Source: Heracleum sosnowskyi
Taxonomy: Eukaryota; Streptophyta; Magnoliopsida; Apiales; Apiaceae
Length of the DNA stretch: 64,000 bases
NCBI GenBank assembly: GCA_030848705.1
Contig: CM061243.1
Coordinates: 1,460,001 to 1,524,000 of the forward strand
Direction of reading: 5' to 3'
Below, one piece after another: positions 11,629-22,060 of the stretch; the first letter of the stretch is position 1, and every line of letters starts with the position of its first letter. The notes beneath the pieces were generated by a model. That model made no database searches. It had not been told where the DNA came from and worked only from the letters and a program-made list of their open reading frames with translations. The position numbers and the translations under genes are program-made.

Positions 11629-12829
11629 TTTAATCTATTTAGGTACATATTTGTGCAATTTTGATTATTTTTGTAGATGCCGTATGATTTTTGATTAATG
11701 TTATTTATCTTTAAAAAAAGAAAAAAACTCCCGAGTCTATATAAATTTATATTTTTTATTAGTTATTACATATAAGTAAATATTTCAAAGCGAAATAAAT
11801 TGTATATTGTTTGTGAAGTCAAAATTATCGTATTTAAATAATGGACATTAGTTTGAGCTTTGGGGCTAGTTAAATGAAATTTATCGAGTTTTTGTCTGAA
11901 TAAATTTTTATACCAAAATTAATTAATAATTTGACGTCTAAATTGAAAGTGTTTTGGGACTGTTCTTCCAGCTAGATTAATACACTTGTAATTGCAACTA
12001 GGAACGTGCAGGGGTGTAACTAGGGTTACCCTAATCACAAAAATAGAACTACATTTCTTAACATATATATGTGGTTTACATTTATTATTAAAGTTGCAAT
12101 ATTTGAATTTTGGTTTAATTGAATTCCGTATATATATAATATTTAAATAAATTTTTTGACATCTATTATTGGATGATTTTTATGTCATTTATTGACTTTT
12201 ACAGTGACCTAATAATTAAATTTCCATGTTTATTATGCATTATATGCACTTTCAATAAACTATTTATTTGGAAAAGAAAATTATAAAAATATGAAAACTT
12301 AAAGTTAGTCTGTCTGGTTTGAAATTCATTTAACTGGTTATTATCACCGACCTAATTTTTTTATTTTTTTGTAGTTAACAATTCCGACCTTATTTAACTT
12401 CAATCACCAAAATTTTTTATAATTTTAATTTTTCTAAAGTTGAAGGATAATTACCCTAAATAAAATCAACTACTGATCCCCATTAGGATTAACTTAAAGT
12501 CTTAAAACCTTTCATACAATATAAATTTTAGAGATTTTAACATGTTAAAAATATTATTCCATATATCCTTATTTTAGGTTTTTACTTGCTAAAAAGTAGC
12601 TGCATCCCATCTGTACAAGTGTGTATATAATATTTGTACGTTTTTGTGGCCACCATTTTAGACAAACCTAACATTCCAATATGTTTATTTCAATGGAATC
12701 CTATCCCTTTACCACATAGCCGCCAAGCAAATGTGCAACCAGATTAGCTGAACATAAAAACGAATGGTACTTTATATATAAAATCTGGATGTTTTAAAAA
12801 AAAAATGTAGTCACCTGCATGCGTCTCCA
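11629..12829. other. No recognisable gene
   Basis: AT-rich sequence with stops in all frames. I see no terminal repeats, no protein similarity and no array. Confidence 0.6.
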
Positions 12830-13348
12830 ACAGATGGGCTGGGCTCTGTGTTCTAATTAAAATTAATTTTGCATGCGTTACTGTATTCGTGAGTTGGTAT
12901 CTTTTCTTCATGCTAAGGCCCAACTCAGTTTGAGTGACTTACATGGGTAGGATTGCAAAAATCAACCACGAGCAAAGGTTAACAAATATAGTTGAAAATG
13001 TTTGTTCAAACTCCAAAATTAAAGCATTCAAAACCTTACAGAAAATGTAAAAAAAAATATTATTACAAGGCCACATGTTTAGTAGCTTTACTCACTACTC
13101 AGCGTCCCTCTTCAGCTTCTTGACTTGCTCCTTGAGCTCAGCAATATCTGCCTCCGTTTTTATTCCATCCTTTCTTCTACCCTCTCATGAATCCCCATTT
13201 TCACAAATTTAGAGGGTCTCAGACGAACATGAGAAGAATTGGCCTGCAAATAATTATCAGAAACATAATGCAGCAACTTTAGTCACACAAATATATACAA
13301 GAAAAAAAATGTTTTTTTTTTAACAAACTACATTTAAAACCAGAAGGC
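12830..13348 (-). pseudogene. Unit B, decayed coiled-coil exon of the BED gene (right part at 18183)
   Basis: The stretch at about 13085-13250 is a diverged match to exon 2 of the BED/coiled-coil gene, with base changes and small indels that break the frame. The preceding 12830-12980 resembles 18431-18625, so unit B is flanked by a second, older duplication. The copy is split at 13348/18178 by copia element 3, which sits between exon 1 and exon 2 with a 5-bp target duplication AAGGC. Confidence 0.65.
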
Positions 13349-13646
13349 TATAAGATATAGCTCTGTGTATGTATCCTATTTAGTGATCAAATGAAACAAC
13401 TGAAAAACAAGAATGCTAACTGATTAAATTAATTTGCAAGTACAGGAAAGGAAATAAATAAGAAACTATCTGGTACAACGTTCACCAGTTTTAGCTCCTG
13501 AAATAGTGCTCCAGAATCCCACTAAACATGAAACTCCTATTATTACTGAAACTAACTACGACCAATTCTCTCTACTACTATCTCGAGTGGACAGCTATTT
13601 ATTTTGCCAAATAAATAAATTAACAAACTTAGATTAATTACCAACA
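13349..13646 (-). repeat. 3' LTR of copia element 3
   Basis: This 298-bp copy is the same as 17880-18177 by eye. On the minus strand it begins TGTTGGTAATTAATC and ends ATATCTTATA. It is preceded by target site AAGGC and followed by the complement of the polypurine tract. Confidence 0.94.
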
Positions 13647-13660
13647 TACTCCCCCTTAAT

Positions 13661-15382
13661 CTAAGTTATTTTCTGCAGATTCTTCAGACCAAGAAGAGCT
13701 CTCATCCTGTCGAACTTAATTGCGCTCATTGCCTTAGTAAGTACATCTGCTCGCTGATTTTCTGAACTGATATGCCTGACCTCGACTTCCTTTCGCTCAA
13801 CACATTCTCTGATAAAGTGATAGCGGATGTCTATATGTTTGCTTCGACCGTGAAACACGGGATTCTTAGCCAGATCTATTGCGGATTTATTATCCACATA
13901 AATAACCACAGGACCCAGCTTTGTATCAGTAATCTGTCCGAGCAAATTTCTCAACCATACTCCTTGGCAAGCAGCAGCCGTCGCTGCCATGAACTCAGCT
14001 TCACAACTCGACAATGCAACGCATCGCTGCTTTTGTGACACCCACGTAATTAGACTGTCATCCAAATAGAAAGCCATCCCACCGGTGCTTTTCCTATCCT
14101 CCAAGTTACCTGCCAAATCACTATCTGAAAATCCTTTGAGTATATAATTTCCAGCTCCTTTGGCATATACTAAACCGAATCCCAACGTACCCTTCACATA
14201 TCTTAGTATGCGTTTTGCTGCGTTCATATGCAAGTTTGTAGGATGCTCCATGTATCTACTAACGACCCCAACAGCATATGCTATATCAGGACGCGTATGA
14301 ACCAAGTATCGTAGCCCACCTACCAAACTTTTGAACTGAGTTGAGTTTACTGCTTCTCCCTTTTCGTCTTTATGCAGCTGCAATTTGGGTTCCATTGGTA
14401 CCTTTGTTGGGTTACAATCTATCAGGCCTGCCTTTTCCAACAGTTTTCTTGCATATGCTGTCTGTTTGAGCACAATCCCATCTCCCTGTTGATCGACTTC
14501 GAGACCCAGATAATAAGACAAGTTGCCAAGATCACTCATGTCAAATTCGTCTGAGATCTGCTTCTTGAACCGCTGTATGACAGATTTACTTGTCCCTGTG
14601 ACCAAGAGATCATCGACGTACACTCCTATAATCAGTACTTCATCTCCCTCCTTTCGTGTGTACACCGCGTGTTCATACGGGCACTTCGAAAAACCCAAGC
14701 TCTGTAAGTACTTGCTCAGTCGTGCATACCAAGCCCGAGGGGCTTGACGGAGACCATAGAGGGCTTTTACCAATTTATATACCAAGTTTTCTTTGCCCTC
14801 CTTGACAAATCCTTCCGGTTGCTTTACAAATACTGTCTCCTCCAATTCTCCGTTAAGGAAGGCAGATTTGACGTCCAAATGATGGACTTGCCACCCATTT
14901 CTTGCAGCCAATGCTAGCAGCAACCTGACCGTTTCGAGGCGAGTCACAGGTGCAAAAACCTCCTCAAAATCCACCCCCTGTTTTTGCACATACCCCTTGG
15001 CCACAAGCCTGGCCTTATGCTTGACAATGTTTCCGTCGGTATCCCGTTTAAGCTTATACACCCATTTTAAGCCAACTGCTTTGTGTCCAGCTGGTAAATC
15101 CACAAGTTTCCAGGTGTTATTCCTTTCGATAGACGCAATTTCTGTTTCCATGGCTTGTACCCATGCTGGTTCCATACTAGCTTCATTATAGGTACTGGGC
15201 TCATCAATTCCGAGTAGAAGTAATTCATTTTCGACCTCAACTTCTTCTGATTCGTCATAGACATCACTGAGTAGGCGAAAATGTCTAGGAGCACTACTAT
15301 CGTTTGATGAGGAAGCATTGTTGAACACGTCATTCTCAGACCCAGGCCCAGATTCAGGCTCTGTGATCGTATTTTCTCCAGT
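13661..15382 (-). CDS. copia pol, reverse transcriptase and RNase H half
   Basis: This open half of pol lies in the same frame as the upstream half but after a TGA. From the first Met (15328) it has 555 residues; 17 further sense codons lie between the TGA and that Met. RT carries ARLVAKGYVQ (about 106-115), LDVKSAFLNG (catalytic Asp about 152) and GVYVDDLL (about 235-242). RNase H carries GFSDSDLAG, CEAEFMAAT and DNKSAIDLAK, and the domain ends close to the polypurine tract. All catalytic residues I can recognise are kept. It would be made only by stop readthrough or if the TGA is a recent mutation. Role: copying element RNA into DNA. Confidence 0.9.
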   Translation of the reverse strand, partial: TGENTITEPESGPGSENDVFNNASSSNDSSAPRHFRLLSDVYDESEEVEVENELLLLGIDEPSTYNEASMEPAWVQAMETEIASIERNNTWKLVDLPAGHKAVGLKWVYKLKRDTDGNIVKHKARLVAKGYVQKQGVDFEEVFAPVTRLETVRLLLALAARNGWQVHHLDVKSAFLNGELEETVFVKQPEGFVKEGKENLVYKLVKALYGLRQAPRAWYARLSKYLQSLGFSKCPYEHAVYTRKEGDEVLIIGVYVDDLLVTGTSKSVIQRFKKQISDEFDMSDLGNLSYYLGLEVDQQGDGIVLKQTAYARKLLEKAGLIDCNPTKVPMEPKLQLHKDEKGEAVNSTQFKSLVGGLRYLVHTRPDIAYAVGVVSRYMEHPTNLHMNAAKRILRYVKGTLGFGLVYAKGAGNYILKGFSDSDLAGNLEDRKSTGGMAFYLDDSLITWVSQKQRCVALSSCEAEFMAATAAACQGVWLRNLLGQITDTKLGPVVIYVDNKSAIDLAKNPVFHGRSKHIDIRYHFIRECVERKEVEVRHISSENQRADVLTKAMSAIKFDRMRALLGLKNLQKIT

Positions 15383-17839
15383 TCAACTGTTGCTGGGTGT
15401 GACGGGATCCTCCAGTGTGTGGTTGTCTGGGTTGCTTGTCACCACTGTACCTTCTTTAACCACAACAAATGATCCGTGAGCTTCATTTTCCTGATTCTGA
15501 GTATCCCAGCTCCAGTTACGTTTCTCATCAAACACCAGATCTCTGGTTACATGTATGGTGCCAGAATTTGGGTCGTAAACCCGATATGCTTTTGTGCCTG
15601 GTTCATGTCCAAGGTGTATAACAAGCTTGCTTCGATCGCTGAGTTTTGTAGTATGAATGCTCGGCACTTTCATGTATGCTACACAACCGAAGACCTTGAT
15701 ATGACCAACATTTGGCTTGCATTTTTTCCACGACTCGTATGGAGTCTCTCCAGAAACTGCTTTTGTAGGTAGGCGATTCAGCAAATAGACTGAGTGGCGT
15801 ATGGCTTCTCCCCAGAAATAAAGTGGTAGTCTCGTCTCCTTTAGCAAACTACGACCCATGGCAACCACTGTTCTATTTCGTCGCTCCACAACCCCGTTTT
15901 GTTGTGGGGTATATGGGGCAGTGAAGTGTCGAATAATGCCTGCATCTTCACAGAATGTTAAGAAATCACTTGACATAAACTCTCCCCCCCTATCCGTACG
16001 AAATATCTTGATTTGTTCTCCTGTTTCTTTTTCAACCTCAGCTTTAAATTTCTTAAAAACATTGAAAGCTTCATTTTTCCTTTTTAACAAATATACCCAC
16101 ATCATACGACTACAATCGTCAACTAAAAGAAAAAAATATCGGTTACCTCCTGCTGTTTCCGGTGTAATGGGTCCACAGAGATCACCGTGAACGAGGCCTA
16201 ACACTTCTGTTGCTCTGAACTCAGTTTGTTGAGGAAATGGTTTTCTTACTTGCTTTGACATCAAACAACCATCACATTGTTCTTTTGGCTGGCCAAGCAC
16301 CGGCAATCCGTATACCATATTATGATCAGCCATCTTGAGCATTGCTGGATAGTTAACGTGGCCGAGTCGTGCATGCCACAAACGGGTTGACTCCTCCAGT
16401 TTTGTTAACAAACAGTTGGGATATACCGTTTCCAAGATGATTTTGTACAATCGATTAGGTGACCGTTTGACCTTCATGAGCAGCCTTCCGTTGTCATCAT
16501 AGACCCATAGATGTATGCCTCTTAGGATAGCTTGATTTCCACATTCTGAGATCTGCCCAAGAGATATAATATTATTACGCAAATTCGGGATGTAATATAC
16601 CTCATTTATCTTGAATTCCTCCCCATTCTTGCACTTGAATACAACCGATCCTTTTCCTCTGATGTCAACAGCTGATCCGTCGCCAAATTTCACCCTTCCA
16701 GTCACATTGCAGTCAAGATCCTTGAATTTTGTACGGTCGCCAGTCATGTGGTTACTGGCCCCGTTATCTAAGTACCAAAGCTTCGATTCCATGGGCTCCA
16801 TACAATCATCCGTCCTTTTGTTTAGCTTCAGTTTTACTTCTCCTTCGTTTAGCAATAATTCTCCTTCAACTTTTCCTTGCTCCTCGACTAACAATAACGT
16901 GGGTTCATCATCATTTGTGTGAGTCAAATTGACCTCTGCTCTTTGCTCTCTGTCTTTCCGAGGCTTCCTACATTCGGCAGCAAAGTGGCCCAGCGAATGG
17001 CAGTTGAAGCATCGTACTTTGCTTCGATCTCGAACCAGTCGCACACCTTCCCTGCCTGGATAGTTACCAGAGCTTCCAGTTTGATTTTTCTGCCACTGAG
17101 AACCCTCTCCTTTGTTAGATCTTTTTAGCCATTCGTCTTTTGTAAGTAACAGCTGACCTTCATTACTTTCTCGTTTTCGCCATTCTTCTTCAGTCAAGAG
17201 TAATTGCCCTCCAACTGGTTCACCTTGTCCACGAAGCCTCTCTTCGTGAGCCTTGAGGGAGCCCACAGCCTCCTCGATTGTCATGGTTTCTAAATCCCCA
17301 AACTGCTCGATCGTCGACGTTATCTGCAGAAATTTGGACGGGACAGCTCTTAGGAGCTTTTTCACAACGTATGCCTCATCCACTGTTTCTCCCAACGTGC
17401 GAATGTTAGTCACAAGACTATTTAACCTCATACAAAAGTCTTCAATCAGTTCTGTGTCCTTCATGCTTAAGAACTCGAATTCAGCTTTCAAAGTCTGGAT
17501 TCTCGCCTTCTTTACCCGATCTGCGCCCAAACTCATTGTTTTTACTGCCTTCCACACATCCTTGGCCGTTACTTTGTCTGCAATTGATAATAATACATCC
17601 TCCGGGATACCCTGGTAAATGGCAGCCATGGCCATCTTGTCTGTTTTCTCAGCAACTGTGTCCTTCTCACTCTTAGGCTCGACCGCGTCCCAGATTCCGT
17701 GTGCCTGCATATATATCTTCATTTTAAGTGACCAAGCCGTGTAGTTGGATTTGGTCAGCATCGGGTAGGTTATACCTATAGAACCGTCTTTGTTCTTCGT
17801 TGTTGCCATCTCTGTAGCTTTGGGCATATACTTTGGCAT
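15383..17839 (-). CDS. copia gag-protease-integrase half of the polyprotein
   Basis: The best start is ATG at 17839 (MPKYMPKATEMATT), with a second Met ten codons on. The frame is also open upstream into the primer site but without ATG. The product has 818 residues. Order: UBN2-type gag (about 20-210); a small duplicated GQLLLT-EEW segment (about 211-240); CCHC knuckle CFNCHSLGHFAAEC (about 277-290); protease LDNGAS (about 357-362); HHCC zinc region (WHARLGH to CDGCLMSK, about 488-529); integrase core Asp in HGDLCGP, Asp in RTDRGGE, Glu in NGVVERR (about 552, 616 and 652). It ends in TGA (15383-15385) and the next codons continue the same frame into RT. Confidence 0.92.
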   Translation of the reverse strand: MPKYMPKATEMATTKNKDGSIGITYPMLTKSNYTAWSLKMKIYMQAHGIWDAVEPKSEKDTVAEKTDKMAMAAIYQGIPEDVLLSIADKVTAKDVWKAVKTMSLGADRVKKARIQTLKAEFEFLSMKDTELIEDFCMRLNSLVTNIRTLGETVDEAYVVKKLLRAVPSKFLQITSTIEQFGDLETMTIEEAVGSLKAHEERLRGQGEPVGGQLLLTEEEWRKRESNEGQLLLTKDEWLKRSNKGEGSQWQKNQTGSSGNYPGREGVRLVRDRSKVRCFNCHSLGHFAAECRKPRKDREQRAEVNLTHTNDDEPTLLLVEEQGKVEGELLLNEGEVKLKLNKRTDDCMEPMESKLWYLDNGASNHMTGDRTKFKDLDCNVTGRVKFGDGSAVDIRGKGSVVFKCKNGEEFKINEVYYIPNLRNNIISLGQISECGNQAILRGIHLWVYDDNGRLLMKVKRSPNRLYKIILETVYPNCLLTKLEESTRLWHARLGHVNYPAMLKMADHNMVYGLPVLGQPKEQCDGCLMSKQVRKPFPQQTEFRATEVLGLVHGDLCGPITPETAGGNRYFFLLVDDCSRMMWVYLLKRKNEAFNVFKKFKAEVEKETGEQIKIFRTDRGGEFMSSDFLTFCEDAGIIRHFTAPYTPQQNGVVERRNRTVVAMGRSLLKETRLPLYFWGEAIRHSVYLLNRLPTKAVSGETPYESWKKCKPNVGHIKVFGCVAYMKVPSIHTTKLSDRSKLVIHLGHEPGTKAYRVYDPNSGTIHVTRDLVFDEKRNWSWDTQNQENEAHGSFVVVKEGTVVTSNPDNHTLEDPVTPSNS

Positions 17840-17865
17840 GCAATAAAAGAGCCACGATTTGTTTT

Positions 17866-17877
17866 GCTCTGATACCA
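17866..17877 (-). other. Primer-binding site of copia element 3
   Basis: On the minus strand this reads TGGTATCAGAGC, the standard plant initiator-methionine tRNA primer site, two bases from the 5' LTR, with the match extending into AAAAC. Confidence 0.9.
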
Positions 17878-17879
17878 AA

Positions 17880-18177
17880 TATAAGATATAGCTCTGTGTA
17901 TGTATCCTATTTAGTGATCAAATGAAACAACTGAAAAACAAGAATGCTAACTGATTAAATTAATTTGCAAGTACAGGAAAGGAAATAAATAAGAAACTAT
18001 CTGGTACAACGTTCACCAGTTTTAGCTCCTGAAATAGTGCTCCAGAATCCCACTAAACATGAAACTCCTATTATTACTGAAACTAACTACGACCAATTCT
18101 CTCTACTACTATCTCGAGTGGACAGCTATTTATTTTGCCAAATAAATAAATTAACAAACTTAGATTAATTACCAACA
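17880..18177 (-). repeat. 5' LTR of copia element 3
   Basis: A 298-bp copy matching 13349-13646, followed by the AAGGC target duplication. It should hold the promoter for element RNA on the minus strand; I do not assign a TATA box. Confidence 0.94.
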
Positions 18178-18182
18178 AAGGC

Positions 18183-18425
18183 TTGATCTTACATCATCTC
18201 GATGTCTATCTTCTTCAGGTGGAACCCTGTTTTGGTTTTCCTTCAAAAATAGGAGTTGGGGATCATAAGAATCTGCAGGACAGTTCTCTCTAAATCCTTC
18301 CTTCAGAGACTTTAATAATTTCTTTTACATTGGCTAAATGATATTTCAGTCTTGTGACCCCTTGCACTGTTGTATGTGAGCAATAACTACACATGGCGTA
18401 GGCTTTGTAAATGACTTTTCTGATA
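18183..18425 (-). pseudogene. Unit B, decayed BED zinc-finger exon
   Basis: A diverged and internally deleted match to exon 1 of the BED gene. It keeps the splice-donor region and the part encoding the CNYC-like and RLKYHLAN-like stretches, but lacks the N-terminal MNDTQ...AWEHG part and carries frame-breaking indels. The following 18426-18658 shows no gene; it resembles 12830-12980. Confidence 0.65.
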
Positions 18426-18663
18426 ATATTTTGCATGCAACAAATGGGCTTTGTGTTCTAATTAATATTTTCATGTGTTTATTATTTTGATATGTTCACA
18501 GGAGTACTACATTACTATTGTATTTTGTGAGTCCGGTATCTTTTCTTTACGCTAAGCAGCCTTTTGTGGGTGAACTTGGTATGAGTAACTAACATGTGTA
18601 GGCTTGCAAACATCAACCGATGATATCTACAAAATCCAATTTCTCATCTATTGATCTACATAT

Positions 18664-18706
18664 TGTAGAGAAACTGCAGTTATATGTATGTATATAAGTG
18701 CAAAAC
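18664..18706 (-). repeat. Left fragment of the 3' LTR of copia copy 2
   Basis: These 43 bp starting TGTAGAGAAACTGCAG match the start of the LTR at 4544 and stop where the CACTA element begins. The last three bases AAC are repeated at 25677-25679. Confidence 0.92.
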
Positions 18707-19195
18707 CACTACAAGAAAAACTGAAACAGACAACACTTATCAGACAACGGTCGGCAGTAAAAGCATTGTTTGAAATTTTCACACAACGGTTTTTTTTTTT
18801 TGCAAAATCTGTCTGTTGTCTGAAAGAACTTCCACAACGGTTTCTAAAACCATTGTCTATTAGAAGGAGTAAAGCAGAGGCTTTACACAACGGAATTATA
18901 AAACCGTTGTCTGAAGAAAGGTCAGACAAGTGTTTCATAAACCGTTGTTAAAAACAGACAAGTGTTTTTTTTTTGTTACTTAAATGGATGTCACACAACA
19001 GTTTGAATAAACACTTGTCTGATTCTATCTTCAGACAATGGTTTTGTAAACCGTTGTTAGAATCAGACAAGTGTTTTACTTGTATGTGGACTATACTTAA
19101 TTCACACAACAGTTTCTGCATACCGCTGTTAAATATGTTGCTGTCACACAATTGTTTAGCTTACATAAACCGTTGTCTGATAGTTAAAAAAATTA
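18707..19195. repeat. Left subterminal repeats of CACTA element
   Basis: About a dozen copies of AAACCGTTGT / ACAACGGTTT, often joined to CAGACAA, in both orientations. They are the likely binding sites of a TnpA-type protein, by analogy with En/Spm. Short open frames on both strands here are repeat by-products. Confidence 0.85.
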
Positions 19196-19239
19196 AAAAA
19201 AATAATATAAAGAAGTAAACCCCCTGCCAAAGTTTCAAA

Positions 19240-21033
19240 GACAAAACCGTATGGATATCGAGATCTATGTAATTTAACGATATTACAAAAGTTTTAGAAA
19301 AAAATAAATTTATTTGGTTTGAGATCTTAACGGTCAACGGTGATTTGACCAATACTTCTAACTAGTGTTTCGTCCCGGATTGATGTTTTGATTTTTTTAA
19401 AATATTTATCGATGATCCAACCGTATGGATATCGAGATCTATGTAATTTAACGATATTACAAAAGTTTTAGAAAAAAATAAATTTATTTGGTTTGAGATC
19501 TTAACGATCAATTATGTTTTGACAAGTACTTCTAACTAGTGTTTCGTCCCGGATTGATGTTTTTATTTTTTTAAAAATATTTATCGACGATCCAACCGTA
19601 TGGATATCGAGATCTATGTAATTTAATGATATTACAAAAGTTTTAGAAAAAAATAAATTTATTTGGTTTGAGATCTTAACGGTCAACGGTGATTTGACCA
19701 GTACTTCTAACTAGTGTTTCGTCCCGGATTGATGTTTTTATTTTTTTAAAAATATTTATCGACGATCCAACCGTATGGATATCGAGATCTATGTAATTTA
19801 ATGATATTACAAAAGTTTTAGAAAAAAATAAATTTATTTGGTTTGAGATCTTAACAGTCAACGGTGATTTGACCAGTACTTCTAACTAGTGTTTCGTCCC
19901 GGATTGATGTTTTGATTTTTTTAAAAATATTTATCGACGATCCAACCGTATGGATATCGAGATCTATGTAATTTAATGATATTACAAAAGTTTTAGAAAA
20001 AAATAAATTTATTTGGTTTGAGATCTTAACGGTCAATAGTGATTTGACCCGTACTTCTAACTAGTGTTTCGTCCCGGATTGATGTTTTGATTTTTTTAAA
20101 ATATTTATCGACGATCCAATCGTATGGATATCGAGATCTATGTAATTTAACGATATTACAAAAGTTTTAGAAAAAAATAAATTTATTTGGTTTGAGATCT
20201 TAACGATCAATTATGTTTTGACAAGTACTTCTAACTAGTGTTTCGTCCCGGATTGATGTTTTGATTTTTTAAAAATATTTATCGACGATCCAACCGTATG
20301 GATATCGAGATCTATGTAATTTAACGATATTACAAAAGTTTTAGAAAAAAATAAATTTATTTGGTTTGAGATCTTAACGATCAATTATGTTTTGACAAGT
20401 ACTTCTAACTAGTGTTTCGTCCCGGATTGATGTTTTGATTTTTTAAAAATATTTATCGACGATCCAACCGTATGGATATCGAGATCTATGTAATTTAATG
20501 ATATTACAAAAGTTTTAGAAAAAAATAAATTTATTTGGTTTGAGATCTTAACGGTCAACGGTGATTTGACCAGTACTTCTAACTAGTGTTTCGTCCCGGA
20601 TTGATGTTTTGATTTTTTTAAAATATTTATCGACGATCCAATCGTATGGATATCGAGATCTATGTAATTTAACGATATTACAAAAGTTTTAGAAAAAAAT
20701 AAATTTATTTGGTTTGAGATCTTAACGATCAATTATGTTTTGACAAGTACTTCTAACTAGTGTTTCGTCCCGGATTGATGTTTTGATTTTTTAAAAATAT
20801 TTATCGACGATCCAACCGTATGGATATCGAGATCTATGTAATTTAACGATATTACAAAAGTTTTAGAAAAAAATAAATTTATTTGGTTTGAGATCTTAAC
20901 GATAAATTATGTTTTGACAAGTACTTCTAACTAGTGTTTCGTCCCGGATTGATGTTTTGATTTTTTAAAAATATTTATCGACGATCCAACCGTATGGATA
21001 TCGAGATCTATTTAATTTAACGATATTACAAAA
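19240..21033. repeat. Tandem array A, about 174-bp unit, 11 core copies
   Basis: The core GATCCAACCGTATGGATATC recurs with its CCGTATGG (or TCGTATGG) at 19247, 19421, 19596, 19771, 19946, 20120, 20294, 20467, 20642, 20816 and 20990, a spacing of 173-175 bp. Each unit also has a TTCGTCCCGGATTGATG block and a run of A after TTTTAG. The repeated 61-codon open frames on the minus strand arise from the array and are not genes. Confidence 0.95.
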
Positions 21034-21058
21034 GTGGGCCCCACAATTGGGCCTTATT

Positions 21059-21091
21059 AAACCCTAAACCCTAAACCCCAACCCTAAACCC
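21059..21091. other. Telobox-like interstitial run
   Basis: AAACCCTAAACCCTAAA followed by a slightly degenerate ACCCCAACCCTAAACCC. It matches the plant telomere repeat CCCTAAA. In plants short runs like this occur in promoters, so this could be regulatory or simply part of the element. Confidence 0.75.
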
Positions 21092-21094
21092 GAA

Positions 21095-21670
21095 TAATTT
21101 TTTAATTGATTTCTTGGACGATCCAACCGTACGGATGTTAATCGGTAGTCATTCTAGTGTTGGGAAAAAATAATCAAAAAATATAAAAGTCCGGTTTTGC
21201 CGTATCTTTCCAGAAACGTTAGAATGGTACTGCTTTCAAGAACGAGACATGTGTCAGATTCACTGAATAATTTTTTCAATTGATTTTTTGGATGATCCAA
21301 CCGTACGGATGTTAATCGATTGTCATTCTAGTGTTGGGAAAAAATAATCAAAAAATAAAAAGTCTGAATTGTGCCGCATCTTTTCAAAAAACGTTGGAAC
21401 AATACTGTATTTTGGGAATATGACACATCTCAGATTCAGTGAATAATTTTTTTAATTGATTTTTTCGACGATCCAACCGTACGGATGTTAATAGGTACTC
21501 ATTTTAGTGTTGTGAAAAAATAATAAAAAAATATAAAGATCCGGTTGTGCCGCATCTTTCCAGAAACGTTGGAACACTACTGCTTCCGGGAACCAGACAC
21601 GTGTTAGATTCACTAAATAAATTTTTTAATTAATTTCTTCAACGATCCAACCGTACGGATGTTAATCGGT
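21095..21670. repeat. Tandem array B, about 174-bp unit, 4 core copies
   Basis: The core GATCCAACCGTACGGATGTT occurs with CCGTACGG at 21127, 21301, 21477 and 21651 (spacing 174-176 bp). A second shared block reads GTTGGGAAAAAATAATCAAA. The unit resembles the array in the CACTA element at 38727-39975 along much of its length, more than array A next to it. Confidence 0.93.
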
Positions 21671-21769
21671 AATCAATTATAATATATTAATTTTTTTAAA
21701 ATTATATTTTGTAATTACATATGATATTTATTAATTTTAAATTACATATAAAAAAAATATATGTACACG

Positions 21770-22060
21770 ACAGAAAAACAGAAGGCGGCAATTTTCCCCC
21801 CACTGAATTATTGAAGCAGACTTTTCCCCTTAACAAAAAAACACGCCGCACTCACTCATACTCACTCACTCTCAATCTCCGCACTCACTCAATCTCCGCT
21901 CAAACTCACGCCGTAGTTTCAAAACTTATTCTTCTCTTCTTCTTCTTCTTCTCTTATTCTCATCTTTTTTTTTCTTCTCTAATTTGTTTCAAAAAACTAA
22001 TTTGTTTTTGATTTTGCAGGTGGTTAATTAGGGCTTCAATCACCCAACCCGATTAATTGG
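21770..22060 (+). promoter_or_regulatory. Leader-like region of the CACTA gene
   Basis: A block of CTCACTCA/CTCAATCTCCG words and a long TTCTTCTTCTT pyrimidine tract is followed by a good splice acceptor (TTTTGCAG near 22020) and then GGTAAGTA near 22060. This looks like a plant 5' untranslated region with introns, downstream of the tandem arrays. No clear coding exon follows; 22061-22960 holds short AATTAGGGTTTC-type repeats and no protein I recognise. Confidence 0.45.

Larger units (their letters stand above)
13349..18177 (-). mobile_element. Young Ty1/copia element 3, nearly complete
   Basis: LTRs of 298 bp each (13349-13646 and 17880-18177) look identical by eye. The target duplication AAGGC is present at 13344-13348 and 18178-18182. 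A perfect initiator-Met primer site (17866-17877) and a polypurine tract (13647-13656) are present. The coding region is one frame interrupted by a single TGA at 15383-15385. Identical LTRs mean a very recent insertion. The LTR ends read TG...TA rather than TG...CA. Confidence 0.95.

Noticed and set aside
19501..20036. Three near-identical 61-codon minus-strand frames
   Set aside because: They repeat with the 175-bp period of the tandem array, so they are array by-products and not genes.
19240..21033. CRISPR-like array
   Set aside because: Whole units are repeated with no unique spacers, the unit is 174 bp, and the context is a plant transposon.
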